Of a stretch of 64,000 nucleotides of DNA, positions 31,233 to 43,039 are shown in pieces. The number at the start of each line of letters is the position of its first letter. Within the stretch, counting starts at the first letter, position 1. The stretch comes from Liolophura sinensis (Eukaryota; Mollusca; Polyplacophora; Chitonida; Chitonidae), in contig NC_088298.1 in the NCBI RefSeq assembly GCF_032854445.1, positions 21,163,295 through 21,227,294 of the forward strand, written 5' to 3'. The translations under genes and the position numbers were made by a program. Below the pieces are notes generated by a model, which had not been told where the DNA came from, did no database searches, and saw only the letters and a program-made list of their open reading frames with translations.

Positions 31233-32849
31233 ACTGATCATGGGGAAGCTAGATGGCCATGTTAAGGGATGAGGTCACCGTCTGAATTGACGAAGGCATG
31301 AATATCGGTCCGATTTTGGGGTGATTGCAATCAGGACGGATATTTCCTCCTCTGTAGGTTGAATGTATGCTGATAACACGTAAAAGAATCAACGAGTTCA
31401 CTAGTCGTCATTATTACAGAGCTTCATAGGAGGTTCACGACCGCGTCGCTCATGAGAAGATAACAACATCTGTAATCACTGTCTTTACCGCAATTTAACA
31501 CGGCTTTACACGGAATTTCCAGCTCAGACCAATATAGAAATACTGATAATGCCGTTGAAGGAAAGATGATCTCATGCCGGTTTTTGCTGGCGACAATGGC
31601 CTATCGCAAGCAGCGCGGCATCTTGCATGTTCGTTTCACGGAAGACTTGCCTTCTCATCAACTTGCCAAGCCGGGGAAATCGACAAGAAATGGAATACAG
31701 GATCGGTCCTGAAATTGACAAGCGATGCGGTCGGTTTTGACATTTGGTCTTTTCAGATAAACAGACGACGCCCATCTCTCTACAAGAGAGCTGTTCTGGA
31801 TAACCTACGGAATCTGAGAAAATTGAGTTCTTCCCTGTTTCTTTTTTTGCGTTCTGTATTTCTTTCTTTTTTTTGTGGAGTAATAGTCGATATGGAAACC
31901 TGGACTAAAGAAACCCGGTCGAATGGAGGAGGGTTTTTGGTAAGAAATACTCCAACATCCAACTGATATCTAACATCCATGGAATCCAGTTTTTTATAAG
32001 CTTTACCAGGCTTAAAGTTCCAAAACTTGAGCACCTGCCTTTTATGTGACAACGCAAATTTTAACGACATGGAAGTTTGGTGTCGCATTGCGAGGCGGTC
32101 AGACTTACCTGCCAAACAGTATACCTTAACTCGTCAGGGTGTCATTTATTTCACAGGACACGTAGAAGAACTGTTAGCGCCAAAAATAACTCCTAGCAGA
32201 TCGACTTAAAGGTTAAAGGTTATCGAGAGGACGTCAAATTGAGGCAAAATAGGCCTGATTGAAATTAGTGGCGAAACAACAACAACAACACAGATGCACA
32301 CTATACTGATGGAAAACACGTGGTCTTCAAGGATAGTTTTCAAGGCTGCCCAAATTGCCACGCGAGCTTAGTCGACAGTTTAGGGCGCCAAGGCCCCGCT
32401 AACAATGACATCCGAAAAATCTACAAATTCCCAGACCACCATTTGAAGATTGGCCAACGTTCTCTTTTAGTGCATGAGTACTACGTTACCAGCTTGCATC
32501 TTTAAAACGAACGCGTAACAGTTATGTCCAGGTGCCAGTTTTTTTTAAATGACAGTATGTTTTGCCATGTCCTTGTTACGGACATTCACCGCATTAAAAA
32601 AATTACCACGTGGTAGGTCGAGTCAGGCTGACAACACGGATACCTCGAAATTCATGTTAAACACCTAAACACAAAAACATAGAATAAAATAATGGGCAAT
32701 TAGTGTTAGAAATCGAACCGCTGATCTCTGAAACAACGGAGGCAACTACATGTAGTTAAAAACGATCAATGAATGCCTTAAACAGAAATATTTTATGATT
32801 TATAAAATAATAATTTCGTGAACCAATACATAGTTTGGAGCTTGTAAAT
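31233..32849. other. Non-coding, nothing recognised
   Basis: Frames at 31574-31966 (plus, 130 codons) and 31780-32115 (minus, 111 codons) overlap antisense to each other and show no domain. No repeats matched. Confidence 0.3.
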
Positions 32850-33130
32850 AGTTTGTATATTTATTTGACTGGTGTTTAACACTGTGCCCAAGGATTTTTC
32901 CTTCATATGAGGGTTGACAGGTTTACGGGCGGAGTAATATTGTGGAATATCTTACAACAAATGTGCAGCAAAAGTTTTTATTCCGATAATTCTCTCATGA
33001 AAGGGCGCTAAAATAGCAAAATATCCTTGACTCGACCTTTGTCTTTCAATAAAGCAAAAATATAAATCCCAGTTGAGAGCCAGTTGATCATTGCGCCGCG
33101 CTGGCACGCTAACCACTCGGCCACGTCGAA
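32850..33130 (-). mobile_element. SINE-1, minus orientation, internally rearranged
   Basis: Tail at left (TATTTATTTGACTGGTGTTT), head at right (TGGCACGCTAACCACTCGGC). The middle is diverged and holds unrelated sequence. Confidence 0.65.
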
Positions 33131-33417
33131 TACTAATTTGTACTTCGGACTGCAGTTTTCACCCTGTTTGTCTGCATAGAAAAAGAATGACACGTCATTA
33201 CTTCACCACCGTGAGACGACTTCTCATCTAGTTGGAAGAGGTCCTTAAGAATCAGTTAATTAGGAAACTCTTCAAACGAGACAAACACACAAAAAGACGT
33301 AGTAAATTAACTGATGTCAGTTCCAGTTTATTGAAATGAACACTATCTCCACATGTCTTCTTCTCCTTTGCTGTCAATAATAATTTACTACTCCAATGAC
33401 AAAGAATTATACAAAGC

Positions 33418-33520
33418 TGTAAAAATGACATGGTGAAAATAAAATTTTTGGAAGATAAAAAAAAAATTTAAAGATAAAAAAAATTTTGAAGATACAAAAA
33501 AAAATTTCGGGGAATTTTTG
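33418..33520 (+). repeat. Left arm of a long-spaced inverted repeat
   Basis: AATGACATGGTGAAAATAAA and TTTGGAAGAT with A-rich runs; a similar sequence occurs in reverse at 34462-34590. Confidence 0.6.
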
Positions 33521-33871
33521 TTTTTAACAACCGAATTTTAAAGTCGGGTCTCTGAGTCTAAAAGATGGAGCTCCGAGTTTAGATGTCGCGGCCCCGATTT
33601 AATTGGCCAATCACAGGTCGTTTGCCACCAAAACAGCCAATATGGCAGCCACAAACGAGCATCTCTGAATGATAACTACATCCTTTGACCAGGATTTTAC
33701 CATGAGATAAATAACTTTCAAATCAAGGACAAGGATTACAATGGACATGATTGCCTACACGGGTCAAATCCAATCTGTTTAAAAACACACGTTCTCAGGT
33801 GTCACGCTACAGTGCTTGTGAAATTCATGTATATATACGACAAGGTCTGCGCAGAAACAGTAACGTACTGA

Positions 33872-33915
33872 AAGAGTAAGTGAGTGAGTGCTTGGGGTTT
33901 AAAGTCGTACTCCGT
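33872..33915 (-). mobile_element. SINE-2 tail fragment
   Basis: Only the 3' end GTGAGTGAGTGCTTGGGGTT and TTAAAGTCGTACT remains. Confidence 0.6.
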
Positions 33916-34461
33916 ACTGAAAGAATAAAGCAGTACACCGCTTTAGTTCCACTTGTTTTAGGCGGGCATTTCTCTTTATCCGCGAGGCAACTTATTAATT
34001 AACATACTTCAAAGAGACTTATATGGACTAAATAAAAAGTAAAATTCAAAATACAGCGTGCAGCCCAGCCCATATATAGCCTAGTTGAGTTCTGTGAGAT
34101 ATATGTGAGAAACTATTCGAATGCATGCACTTGATCCAACCAGGGTGGAACTGAGGCAAGCTACATATACGTTATGACCAATGGGCTTAACTTTATGTCA
34201 AATACATGTCTGATGACGGCTGTGATCAGTTTTAATCTTATCGTATTATTTGGCTGAACCTTAATAATTAATAATAATTCCAGATTTTTGGGGTTTGTTC
34301 TGTAAATCCTGTTGGCGTTCCTCGTCGCCAGAAAGAACATTTTGGGACTGAGAAAATATAATTTGCAAGAGACAAAAGTTAATTTGCAAAAGCATGGCGG
34401 CACTGATGATCAAGCAGAATATCAGGCTGTATATACACGAGATTACAGCGTAGCCACGGGC

Positions 34462-34590
34462 GGTGGTTAAAAAACTTTTTCTCTTCCAAATAAACCTTTT
34501 TTTTCACCATGTCATTTTTTGAAATCATCCAAAAGTTTTTTTTCACTACGTAATTTTTTTTCTCTTCCAAATTTTTTTTCACCATCTCAC
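34462..34590 (-). repeat. Right arm of a long-spaced inverted repeat
   Basis: The reverse complement reads ATGACATGGTGAAAAAAAAG and TTATTTGGAAGAGAAAAAG, matching 33418-33475; internal sub-copies of TTTTTTTTCAC(C/T)A and TCTCTTCCAAA are present. Confidence 0.6.
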
Positions 34591-34856
34591 TTTTACCCCT
34601 CCGTAGTATTAGGATAATTGTAGGTTTCGATTATCTCTTTTTGAAAACAAACATTTGCCGAAAAAAAATCGGCAAAAAATCGGAAATCGGCAAAAAAAAA
34701 TCACATTTTAATTAACAAAGTTGACCGTTTCCTAAATTTCGAAGTCAGCTATTGTCATTTTACATCTGTTTTACAATATAATATTTTGACTACATTGTTT
34801 TGTATCAACTGGTACTTACACTGCGACTAATACGCCCTTTCTAGACAACATAAAAT

Positions 34857-35048
34857 GAAATATTTATCTATGTATTTGATTGGTGTTTTTCGATGTACTT
34901 CAGAATATTTCACTTATACGGTTGCTGAAATACCTCCCATATACGGCGGGAAAAGGAAGCCATTTTGATCTGAACTCACAGCAACCGCATTGGTGAGGGA
35001 CTCCTTGGTTATTGCGCCGCGCTGGCACGCTAACCACTCGGCCACGGA
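34857..35048 (-). mobile_element. SINE-1, minus orientation, body deletion
   Basis: Tail (TATTTATCTATGTATTTGAT), end motif, then the head complement (TCACAGCAACCGCATTGGTG, CGCTAACCACTCGGCCACGG). Part of the body is missing. Confidence 0.8.
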
Positions 35049-35337
35049 TTTACACAAGCTTACATTTAAAGTTTTCAAGAATTTTATACAAACCTGATCG
35101 TGAAGGTATGGAAAAGTTATGTAACCTCATTAGCAACTTCATTCTCACTGCAGTCTTTAAAACCCTCTTTACAATCCACAAATTTAATCAACCAAACATT
35201 ACAACATGCAAAAAATATATTAAATATGTGATAAAAATATATGCAGTAAAAATCATATTTTATAAAGATAAAACGTACTGAAGAACAGTTTGTGTTATTG
35301 ATATAAATATATTTATACAGACAATTTATAATTGACT

Positions 35338-35441
35338 TATGAGCCTGCGGATGGTCTTGGGCTTCCTCCCACCATAATGTTGGCTGCCGTTGAAAAAGTG
35401 AAATATTCTTGAGTCTTGCGTAAAACACCAATAAATAAATT
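35338..35441 (+). mobile_element. SINE-1, 3' fragment
   Basis: GAGCCTGCGGATGGTCTTGG, CTCCCACCATAATGTTGGCT, GTGAAATATTCTTGAGTCTT and the AATAAATAAAT tail. Confidence 0.78.
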
Positions 35442-35943
35442 GACTTTTCATTTTGAAAAAAAGTTGAATGAAATGTGAAACATTGAATACATCAGTGTGT
35501 AAGTATATGTGCAATGGTGAAAATACGCTTAAAATATCTGGACTTCTGGGCAATAGCATCGTAGCCGATCCGAGGACGCCTACCATCTGCATTTAGAGTT
35601 TACGACATTCTTAGACATGACAGTCAGCTAGGATTGTGACACACCAGCCGTTTCCACATTTAAATCTTTTTTGGGTTAAATTATTCATGTTTTTTATTTC
35701 AATATTGAAATAAACACACATACAGCAATAAAAAATATACTAAAAATAGAACACGTATACATTTCAAACACTGAACATTACAAAGTTTTGCTTGCCATAA
35801 AAAAAAGTTAAAATAATTAAAATTATTTTCAGAATCAGTTAAATGTCTTGCTACCGATCTGACTGCATTTGTTCGTCTTCTATCTCGTTAAGGGTTGCAA
35901 CATTGAAACACTGCCTTCCAAACATTTTGACGAAAGACTTTAA

Positions 35944-36178
35944 AAATGGTACTTGTTGCTGTCTCGCTTGCCACTCAGCACTGAGAAAATAGAGCAAACA
36001 GGACTGGCTGGCCCAGTATAATGGCATGATACTTCAATGGCGGAAGCACTTTGGTGGCATGGACTCGCTTTGCCACAAGAAAACGTAGTATATGTACACA
36101 AATCTTATGATTCCTCGTCGCCATATCACTGAAAGATTGTTAAGTGTGACATTAAACCTCATTTACTCATTCATGTAT
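35944..36178 (+). mobile_element. SINE-3, 5'-truncated
   Basis: Body and 3' end: GGTACTTGTTGCTGTCTCGC, CATGATACTTCAATGGCGGA and CATTAAACCTCATTTACTCA. Confidence 0.78.
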
Positions 36179-36367
36179 TGATTCCAAACATTCCAATGTA
36201 TTTAATTGGTTGCTAAGTACATTGCCACATTGTACCTAAATTCATCAACCACGTTCTCTTAGGTACCGTCTGGCACGTTTTATTTGAGCGACCTAATCCT
36301 TAACTCAGTCGTGGTGGTCATGACTCAAGGTATAAATGTATATTAAAGTGTGTATCAAAATAGCTGA

Positions 36368-36370
36368 TCC

Positions 36371-36408
<38 letters not shown>

Positions 36409-36457
36409 TGATGATGATGATAATGATAATAATAATATTAATAATAATAATAATAGC
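36368..36457. repeat. AAT/ATG trinucleotide microsatellite
   Basis: A run of AAT repeats, then GATs, then AATs again; it creates a poly-isoleucine frame that is not a gene. Confidence 0.97.
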
Positions 36458-36750
36458 GGCCTTTCATCTATGTACATGTACAATCGGGAATGAATTCATT
36501 CCATTAGAGGGATACATCCCATATAGGAAGCTGGTGGGATTCTAAGGCGCACAAGAAATTCTTTTTTTTATATTTCTTCATATATGGTCAAGCTATGTTA
36601 GATACGGTAAAATGTATTATTGTAAATCTATACAGATTATATATAGTATTCTTCCAATGAAAGCTCAACGCTATTTACTTCAGCGAACAGCATATCGTAC
36701 AATTACACTGAGAAAGGGAGCAACTGTTTATCAGTTTAGCTCCGTAATAA

Positions 36751-37155
36751 ATGTCTATTTTAGACAAAGACAAATTCGCAAGACAAAACTTGTTTCAAAA
36801 ACCAACATTAGATGGAAAGGGATATTATCCTATGCATTTAACGGCATACAGTAGACTGATGATTAGCAACGAATTTTTTAGCTTGGCCTATTCCATCGAC
36901 TACACCTGTTATATAACAACTTCAACTACATACCGGTTAAACCCTTCCGTCATATCGCAGACGATCTGTCACTATGAGCAGGTTGACAATCGACCAGCGC
37001 CACATGATTTCCCATCTAGTATCAACATGTCCTGTGCGTACAGAAATATTGATCAAATATGGTTAAAAATCAATATTTACAAAAATTCCTCCAGGAAATG
37101 CATTTCTGTATTTTCCCTCTCCTGTCTAAAAACATTATGGTTTTCAGGTATATGA
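36751..37155 (+). other. Unrecognised 134-codon open frame
   Basis: An ATG-initiated frame with a stop just upstream. The conceptual protein is rich in Ser, Tyr, Ile and Cys, with no domain, signal peptide or clear membrane span that I recognise. Frames of this length are expected by chance in 64 kb of AT-rich DNA, so it is listed only because it is outside known repeats. Confidence 0.12.
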
Positions 37156-37473
37156 AGAAACTTATGCCAAGAAATGGACAGAATATTTTATATTTCTTAC
37201 TAACCCTTCTATTATATGCATAATTTCCATTAATGGTTCAAAATTTTCGGAAATGTCATCATGTCGATGAACTTACTTGGAACCCTAGATCATCGTAACG
37301 CCCCAAATTCTGGCTCTCCCCACTCTGCCCTCCTGGGTTGCTGTGACACCTATCCCCCTTGACGTTACAACTGCAGGCTGCTTAATTTTCACATTGAATC
37401 GAAAACTGTAGTTTAATGCCATAATTACATCCCCAAAAATAAGTTGAGGAGCTTCCATGTATTTTATTATGTT

Positions 37474-37622
37474 AAATTTATTTATTTGATTGCAGTTTTA
37501 CGCTTTAGGAGTATTTCACTTATACGATGGCGGTCAGCATTATGTTGGGACGAATCCGGACAGAACCCGGGGGAAACTCTCGACCACCCGCACGTTGTTG
37601 CCAGACCCTCCCGCGTCTTTGC
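37474..37622 (-). mobile_element. SINE-1, 3' part, minus orientation
   Basis: TATTTATTTGATTGCAGTTT, TATTTCACTTATACGATGGC and ACAGAACCCGGGGGAAACTC. The head is absent. Confidence 0.78.
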
Positions 37623-37974
37623 TATGTTAAATCATATCATAATCTGCATATTAACAAATGCAAACAAAGCGTTTCATGTATCATTAAAATTCCAAACGAC
37701 TAAATGGAACATGTAGGGAACAAACTTTCAAAACACCATCCACCAAAAAACACCACAATGACATATAAAGTTGTCCTCACAACTGTAGAAGAGTCTGCTA
37801 AAAAAAACTTTGCAAAAAGTTGCACGATCTCTTCTACGTATTACTTAAGTTACATCACAAAAAGTGTAAGCAGAAGTAATATAGAACGTTTCCGTAATAT
37901 ATGTTTACAAAAAAAAACCTACAATGCAATTCTATGTGCGTATTGCGTGGATAAAAGGCCTCCAGCTTATTTTA

Positions 37975-38213
37975 CAATAAAAAAAATTAATGTGTTAATT
38001 TTAACAGAAAATCTGTTGCCTAAGTGATGCTAGAATGTATTCCGTTATTATAACATAATATTCTGTCATATTCAACATAACATCCTGTTAATTACAATGT
38101 GTTGATTAATAAAACATGTGTGTTGTATTTAACACTTTGCTACAATAGCAGAATACATTCTGGTATCAGACAACAGACGTTCCTTTAAAATGAACAGATT
38201 AAGATTTTGAGTG
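37975..38213. mobile_element. MITE-A copy 3
   Basis: A 239 bp palindromic element; left end degenerate (CAATAAAAAAAATTAA), right end TTTTGAGTG followed by TA. TA also precedes it at 37973-37974. Confidence 0.82.
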
Positions 38214-38630
38214 TACCATGATACTGTATACTGTATCATCAAAATCTAAATATTTATCATCATAATATCGGCGCGGACACCCCACCCTATGCCCTTTGCT
38301 TTACTCACTGAAAAACATAAGCTCTTTCTCTGTTTGGGGCCTACTTGGTGAATGTCCCGCCACAGAAATATTTGTACAAGCTGTGTCAACCAATGAAACG
38401 CCGATAGACGCACCAATCACTCCACTTTATACGCAGCCATTGTCCATACGAAAACTTAGTTTTCGCTATGAGGAGTAGCGTAAATACAGCATGGTTATTT
38501 TCATTGGCCTGTCCAAAGCTTTCGGCACATTAAACCATAATATATTGCCGGGGTATAATAAATGAGTGTGTAGGTCTGCCCAACAGGGTCAGAATGTGTA
38601 TCCTATAAAGAGGCCATCCCCAGTTCATCA

Positions 38631-38890
38631 CACTCAAAAAATTACTTTTTTTTACTTCAATAATTTTAAAAGAAAGTCTGTTGTCTGAGTGATGCAACAA
38701 TGTATTCTGTTATTGCAGCAGATTATTCTGTAAAATATAACACAAATATGCTATCAGTTCAACATTACCATTCTTTTAGACTAATAGGATATTACGTTGA
38801 ACATGACAGAAAATTGTTTTAAAAACAAAATACATTTTAGCATCACACAGACAACAGACTTTCTATTGAGCAGATTACAGACTTTGAGTG
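38631..38890. mobile_element. MITE-A copy 4
   Basis: A 260 bp palindromic element from CACTCAAAAAATTA to ACTTTGAGTG. TA follows at the right; CA precedes at the left, so one target copy has mutated. Confidence 0.85.
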
Positions 38891-39904
38891 TATGTAGTGG
38901 CCCATCGCAATATGCTATGTCTACATTAATGGTCTATGGGTAATACATATGTGACCCAGGTAACTTTATGATCAAGTCCCTTTAACATTTTAGCAGCCAT
39001 TCAAACCATTTTAAAAATGCCATCTAATGTATACCTCTACTTTACACCATTAAATCTCCACAGACCAATTACAAGAATTAACCTCTCTTTATATTCCATC
39101 CATTCGAAACAACCTCGAGAATGGAATGAACATAAAACTATCACCTCTCTTTCTTCATTTAAAAGTAAAAAAATGTAAAAATAAAAAAAAACCCACGCAC
39201 GCCTCATTAATATCATCGACAACCTCTAGCAACCAACTAAAGTCATCTCATATCACATCAGTCAGCCATTGTCCTTGTCTGTTGATATTTACATTTATAT
39301 ATAGACTTTATTCCAACTCACAGTCATCAGACTGTTTGTAATCAGAAATGCTTACTAATGTCCTCTTTATTACACTTTATTGTATACATCTGTATTCTGA
39401 CTGTAACCAACCAACCAACCAACCAACCAACCTCTACAGGTTATGTGAAGAATGTTTACATGGGCAATGGCAGTAACACCCCTGAGTGCATGGATTCCCC
39501 AGGATACTGGCAGTAAGTAATTTATCATCGAGCTGATACGGCTGACGGTATAGCCTGCCAACAGTTCGCACGAGCTGGTTGATCGGTTGTTGTTGTCGTG
39601 GCTTTGATTTGATCGACACCGCGAACTCCTTGATGAACGGTGGCTGTTTGTTATCTGTTTGTTAGGCACACACATGTCCACCTGTTTTCAAAGACGCCGT
39701 CCATTTGTCAGATAAGCTTTCTAAAAGCTTTTAGCTTACTAATTATGAAATTTCTATCTTAATCTCCTTCACGGTTCTCTTGTTTAGCTCGCACGTGCAA
39801 CCATTTTTTTAGAGCTTTGAACTGAAGTAAACCGTCTAGTGATACTTTCTGTATGAATACTCCTTGTCTCCGAGCACATCGCGGATATTTGATTGGCTTT
39901 CTGA
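38891..39904. other. Non-coding with a short CCAA run
   Basis: A CCAA microsatellite spans about 39407-39432. No supported gene; frames are short. Confidence 0.4.
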
Positions 39905-40265
39905 TAACTGGGTCACCTAATATGGGAGTTTCGAGTTGGAACTCTGTCAAAGGTAAAAACAGTCCTACTGTGTCATGTGACTTATGAAGAATGTTAGTCA
40001 GTCTTTGTCTGGTACTTTTCCAGAGGCACAAATGATACCTCTTTCCTTTAGGAGCTTTTGAAGTTTACATACTTTCGGATTCTCAATTTTCTCCATCATT
40101 CGTCTGCTCTGAATTACTTTTTTTATGAAACTTTTCCCAGACGCCCATTTTATAGTGAATGTGACAAAAATTAGTTCCTTAACATTTTGACAAGTCTCTT
40201 GAAAGAGTCGGACTTTTTCTACCTTCATCAATAAAAGAGTTTTAACCCCAAACTGTTTTCACTAA
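39905..40265 (-). pseudogene. Frame-disrupted copy of an unrecognised coding repeat (copy X1)
   Basis: On the minus strand a 77-codon frame (from 40231) reads through KLLKERGIICASGK and then stops, while the overlapping frame below it continues for 90 codons. Roughly the same DNA recurs on the plus strand at 58983-59340. Similarity includes the motif ERG(I/V)IC(A/V)S and also bases after the stop, so this may be a dispersed repeat that once carried a coding sequence. It lies 110 bases downstream of the membrane-protein frame on the same strand. The family is unrecognised. Confidence 0.35.
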
Positions 40266-40373
40266 GAACGGGCCTATAAGTTTATCAGCGGGTAATGTGA
40301 TAAGCTTTTTTATATATAAACACAATTTATGTATCATATCCCATGACTATTGTTTGTCTTGAAAGCAAGAAGA

Positions 40374-41111
40374 CTATGCACATCCTTCGGGTACGCAAAA
40401 TAACTGCTCAGAGGAAGTGGACAAGCTGCTGATTTCAAACTGTTCTGAAGCTATCCAAATTGGAAGACTTATTTTCTGTGGAGAACGACTATTCCCATTA
40501 AGGTGGGAATTTTTTGAGCAACTTGTGTCCCTACAAGACGGACTGCTTGAAAACCAGTCAGTTCTTGTGCCAAAACCCTTTCTGTCGTACCCGGACCGGG
40601 TGTCCGACGCATCGTCAACACCTATTACATCTTTTAGAATCATTTCGTCAACACTGACTTTATTTGACTTCAAATCTCTGGTAAAAACTCCCGGAACCGG
40701 ACCCACTTTACTTTGTCCTACCGGCGAATTAAAGGTAGGCAGGTTATCTTGCCGGCGAAGAGTATAATCCTTATTGCTGTCTGTTTCGAAACAGTGGCTG
40801 TTATCCGGATGCGATGATTCCATTAGCGTTTCAGCGGAAACAACTTTAGGAACGTTGACTTTTCTGTACGATTTTAAAGACAAATGTTTCAGCGTCCGTT
40901 GTTTAAGCCGTAGTTTTGTATCTTCGTCCGACATTTTCCTTTGATACCTTTCACGGTGCCGTTGATGATAGCGCAGAAAAGAGACGCACAAAAATCCGAC
41001 AAACACACCGGCTACCGTCACATAGGGTATCCATAAAAGAGATGCCTGTGAGCTATCGTCTTTCGAGGCTGCTTCCGTGGCGCTATAATTGGAAAACAAG
41101 TTAACAGACAT
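40374..41111 (-). CDS. Unrecognised single-pass membrane protein, 245 residues
   Basis: An uninterrupted minus-strand frame starts at ATG 41111-41109 with A at -3. The frame stays open upstream to an in-frame TAA near 41200 but has no earlier ATG. Residues 1-23 are polar and carry one N-glycosylation sequon (N8-Y-S). Residues about 24-46 form one hydrophobic span (LLWIPYVTVAGVFVGFLCVS). A strongly basic stretch (RYHQRHRERYQRK, from about 47) follows, which predicts N-out/C-in topology without a cleaved signal peptide. The remaining ~180 residues are serine-, lysine- and aspartate-rich with no repeats or recognisable domain, probably a largely disordered cytoplasmic tail. At 245 codons it is much longer than chance frames in this window. 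It may be a single-exon gene or the coding exon of a spliced gene. No function is proposed. Confidence 0.6.
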   Translation of the reverse strand: MSVNLFSNYSATEAASKDDSSQASLLWIPYVTVAGVFVGFLCVSFLRYHQRHRERYQRKMSDEDTKLRLKQRTLKHLSLKSYRKVNVPKVVSAETLMESSHPDNSHCFETDSNKDYTLRRQDNLPTFNSPVGQSKVGPVPGVFTRDLKSNKVSVDEMILKDVIGVDDASDTRSGYDRKGFGTRTDWFSSSPSCRDTSCSKNSHLNGNSRSPQKISLPIWIASEQFEISSLSTSSEQLFCVPEGCA

Positions 41112-41209
41112 TTTGCGACGAGGAAAAACAACCTCCACAAAACTGTCATTCGGTGAATAAAGAAGCCCTAAGACTCTTTTATCGTGAACAGCTGTCAGTT
41201 ATCTTGACT

Positions 41210-42955
41210 GGTCAATTCTCTTCAGAGCCGATTCCTTCCTGCCATAGATCATATATCAATCCGCTGGCTCTTAACTCGGCAGAATACGATCCGCATTGCC
41301 AGCCTGCTAATAACTGTAGGTCTAGGCTTTTAATTCCAGAAAGGGACTTCGCATCTCGCTTTTGATGAAAGTCAGATAATACGTTATAGCAGACGACTGT
41401 CAAAAACACCCGACAAATGCATGACGGTTGCAGCTTAAAAGATTTCTGTCTGAGACGAGGTGTGCGAAAACTACATCCAGCGACCAGATGTCACTGACAG
41501 TCATTATCACCCCTGCCAAATCAATGACCAGACGCCTTTGCCAAAACCAGGTGTGGAAGTCTTCATGAAACTAATCTGTCGACACCTTGTTGGCTCAGAT
41601 GCTTATAATGAATCAACGCGCACAGGTGTCAGTTGTTACATATGACGTATCATTCTAAGATCTAAGATAATGATGAACAGTGGCAAAGGGAAGATTTGGT
41701 CTACGTATGTAATGTGGACGTTTCAGAGCGTCATTTTATTCCATGTTTTGAATAATCTACGCTAATGCACTTGTTTTAAGGTAAGAAAACAGCATTTGCA
41801 TTTTGCATGCTAAATGCTTTTGTCTCAACAAGCACGTCCGATGCTTTATCAGTCTTGATTGTAAGAACAGAAAGTCATTTTAGGATGACTTTTGATTGAA
41901 ATAGATTCTTATTCTGCAAAATTCACAATCCTTTGATTGTTTCCAGTCTGCAAATTTCACTTGTTTTCGAAGACACGCCTGCCTGGAGAGAACGCAAATT
42001 CGCTCAAACCAGTGATCAGTAGAACAGGAGGTAGTAGGCCTTTTGGGTATTAAACAGGCTAATCCACCAGCTTAACTGACTTCTCAGTTAAACGGAAGTC
42101 AAACAATAAACAAGCAGAGACTTCTTTTGAAAAAAAAAATTGTGCCCATACGTTCTTACGTAGTTTAAAACTGGCTTGGTTTTAATCCTACATACATGCA
42201 TGTCCTTGATTATTTTCACTATTTTGATGACAGGAATCAAACAGCTTTCTGTGTGCTGCTTAAACAAATTCTTGTTTTGTCAAGTGCGTAAAAAACAACC
42301 TTATAAATTACCATTATTTCCAGAAATAAATAATTATTCTACAGAAATGGAAAAAGTCAAATATTATACACAAATAATAGCGATTGTCCAAAAGCGGAAG
42401 AGAAACGTTAATAATTTCTTCGCTTCTTGTTGTTTTTTTCGAGACTTGAACATGAATTACGTCAGAAAATCGTAATAAAAACTGAACACCCTTTGGCGTA
42501 CACGAAGGTGCTTGTTGAGGAGATGTCTGGACAGATTAAAAAAAACGCGCAGGTGAATCTGATTGTCAGGTGAAATTGGCCTTTTTGGGGCAAAGGGTAC
42601 ACGACGTTGAGATCTATCTTTGTAAAGTTGCTTTCTCGGCACTCCTATCGAGGTAAGAGACAGCAGAGCCAAGCTGATCAATCCCTGGTCAACAATTCCA
42701 TTCGGCCGGCAGCGTTGATTTGCGGATTGCCGCCAAATGCATGACGTGTAAACCTGTTGATCTCCGAAAGACAGTTGTTCATTTCAAGTCGTCTGCTCAA
42801 TCAATAAGGTGCGTCAGATCCCCTCCGTAAATTACCCAGGTAGAGTTGTGTCAGGTACTGCGCACAAAGTCCACAGGCTTTGTTTATAGATTGTTGTCAG
42901 AGGCTTCGGTCGTCTTCGATTGACACTGAGGACAGAGAAAAATGAAAAGCATTGT
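41210..42955. other. Non-coding flank upstream of the membrane-protein frame
   Basis: Its first part should contain the promoter or 5' UTR of the minus-strand gene, but I see no clear TATA or initiator. Frames reach only 99 codons. Confidence 0.35.
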
Positions 42956-43039
42956 CAATACATAAGACTATATACAGGATAGCTAATAAACTCACAGCAG
43001 TGACGACACTAGTTACATACTCGCAAATGACCAAACGTA

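Noticed and set aside
31574-32115. Overlapping antisense frames of 130 and 111 codons
   Set aside because: Length is within chance for AT-rich DNA, no domain is visible, and antisense overlap gives neither one support.
40417-40767. 116-codon plus-strand frame
   Set aside because: Antisense shadow of the better-supported minus-strand membrane-protein frame.
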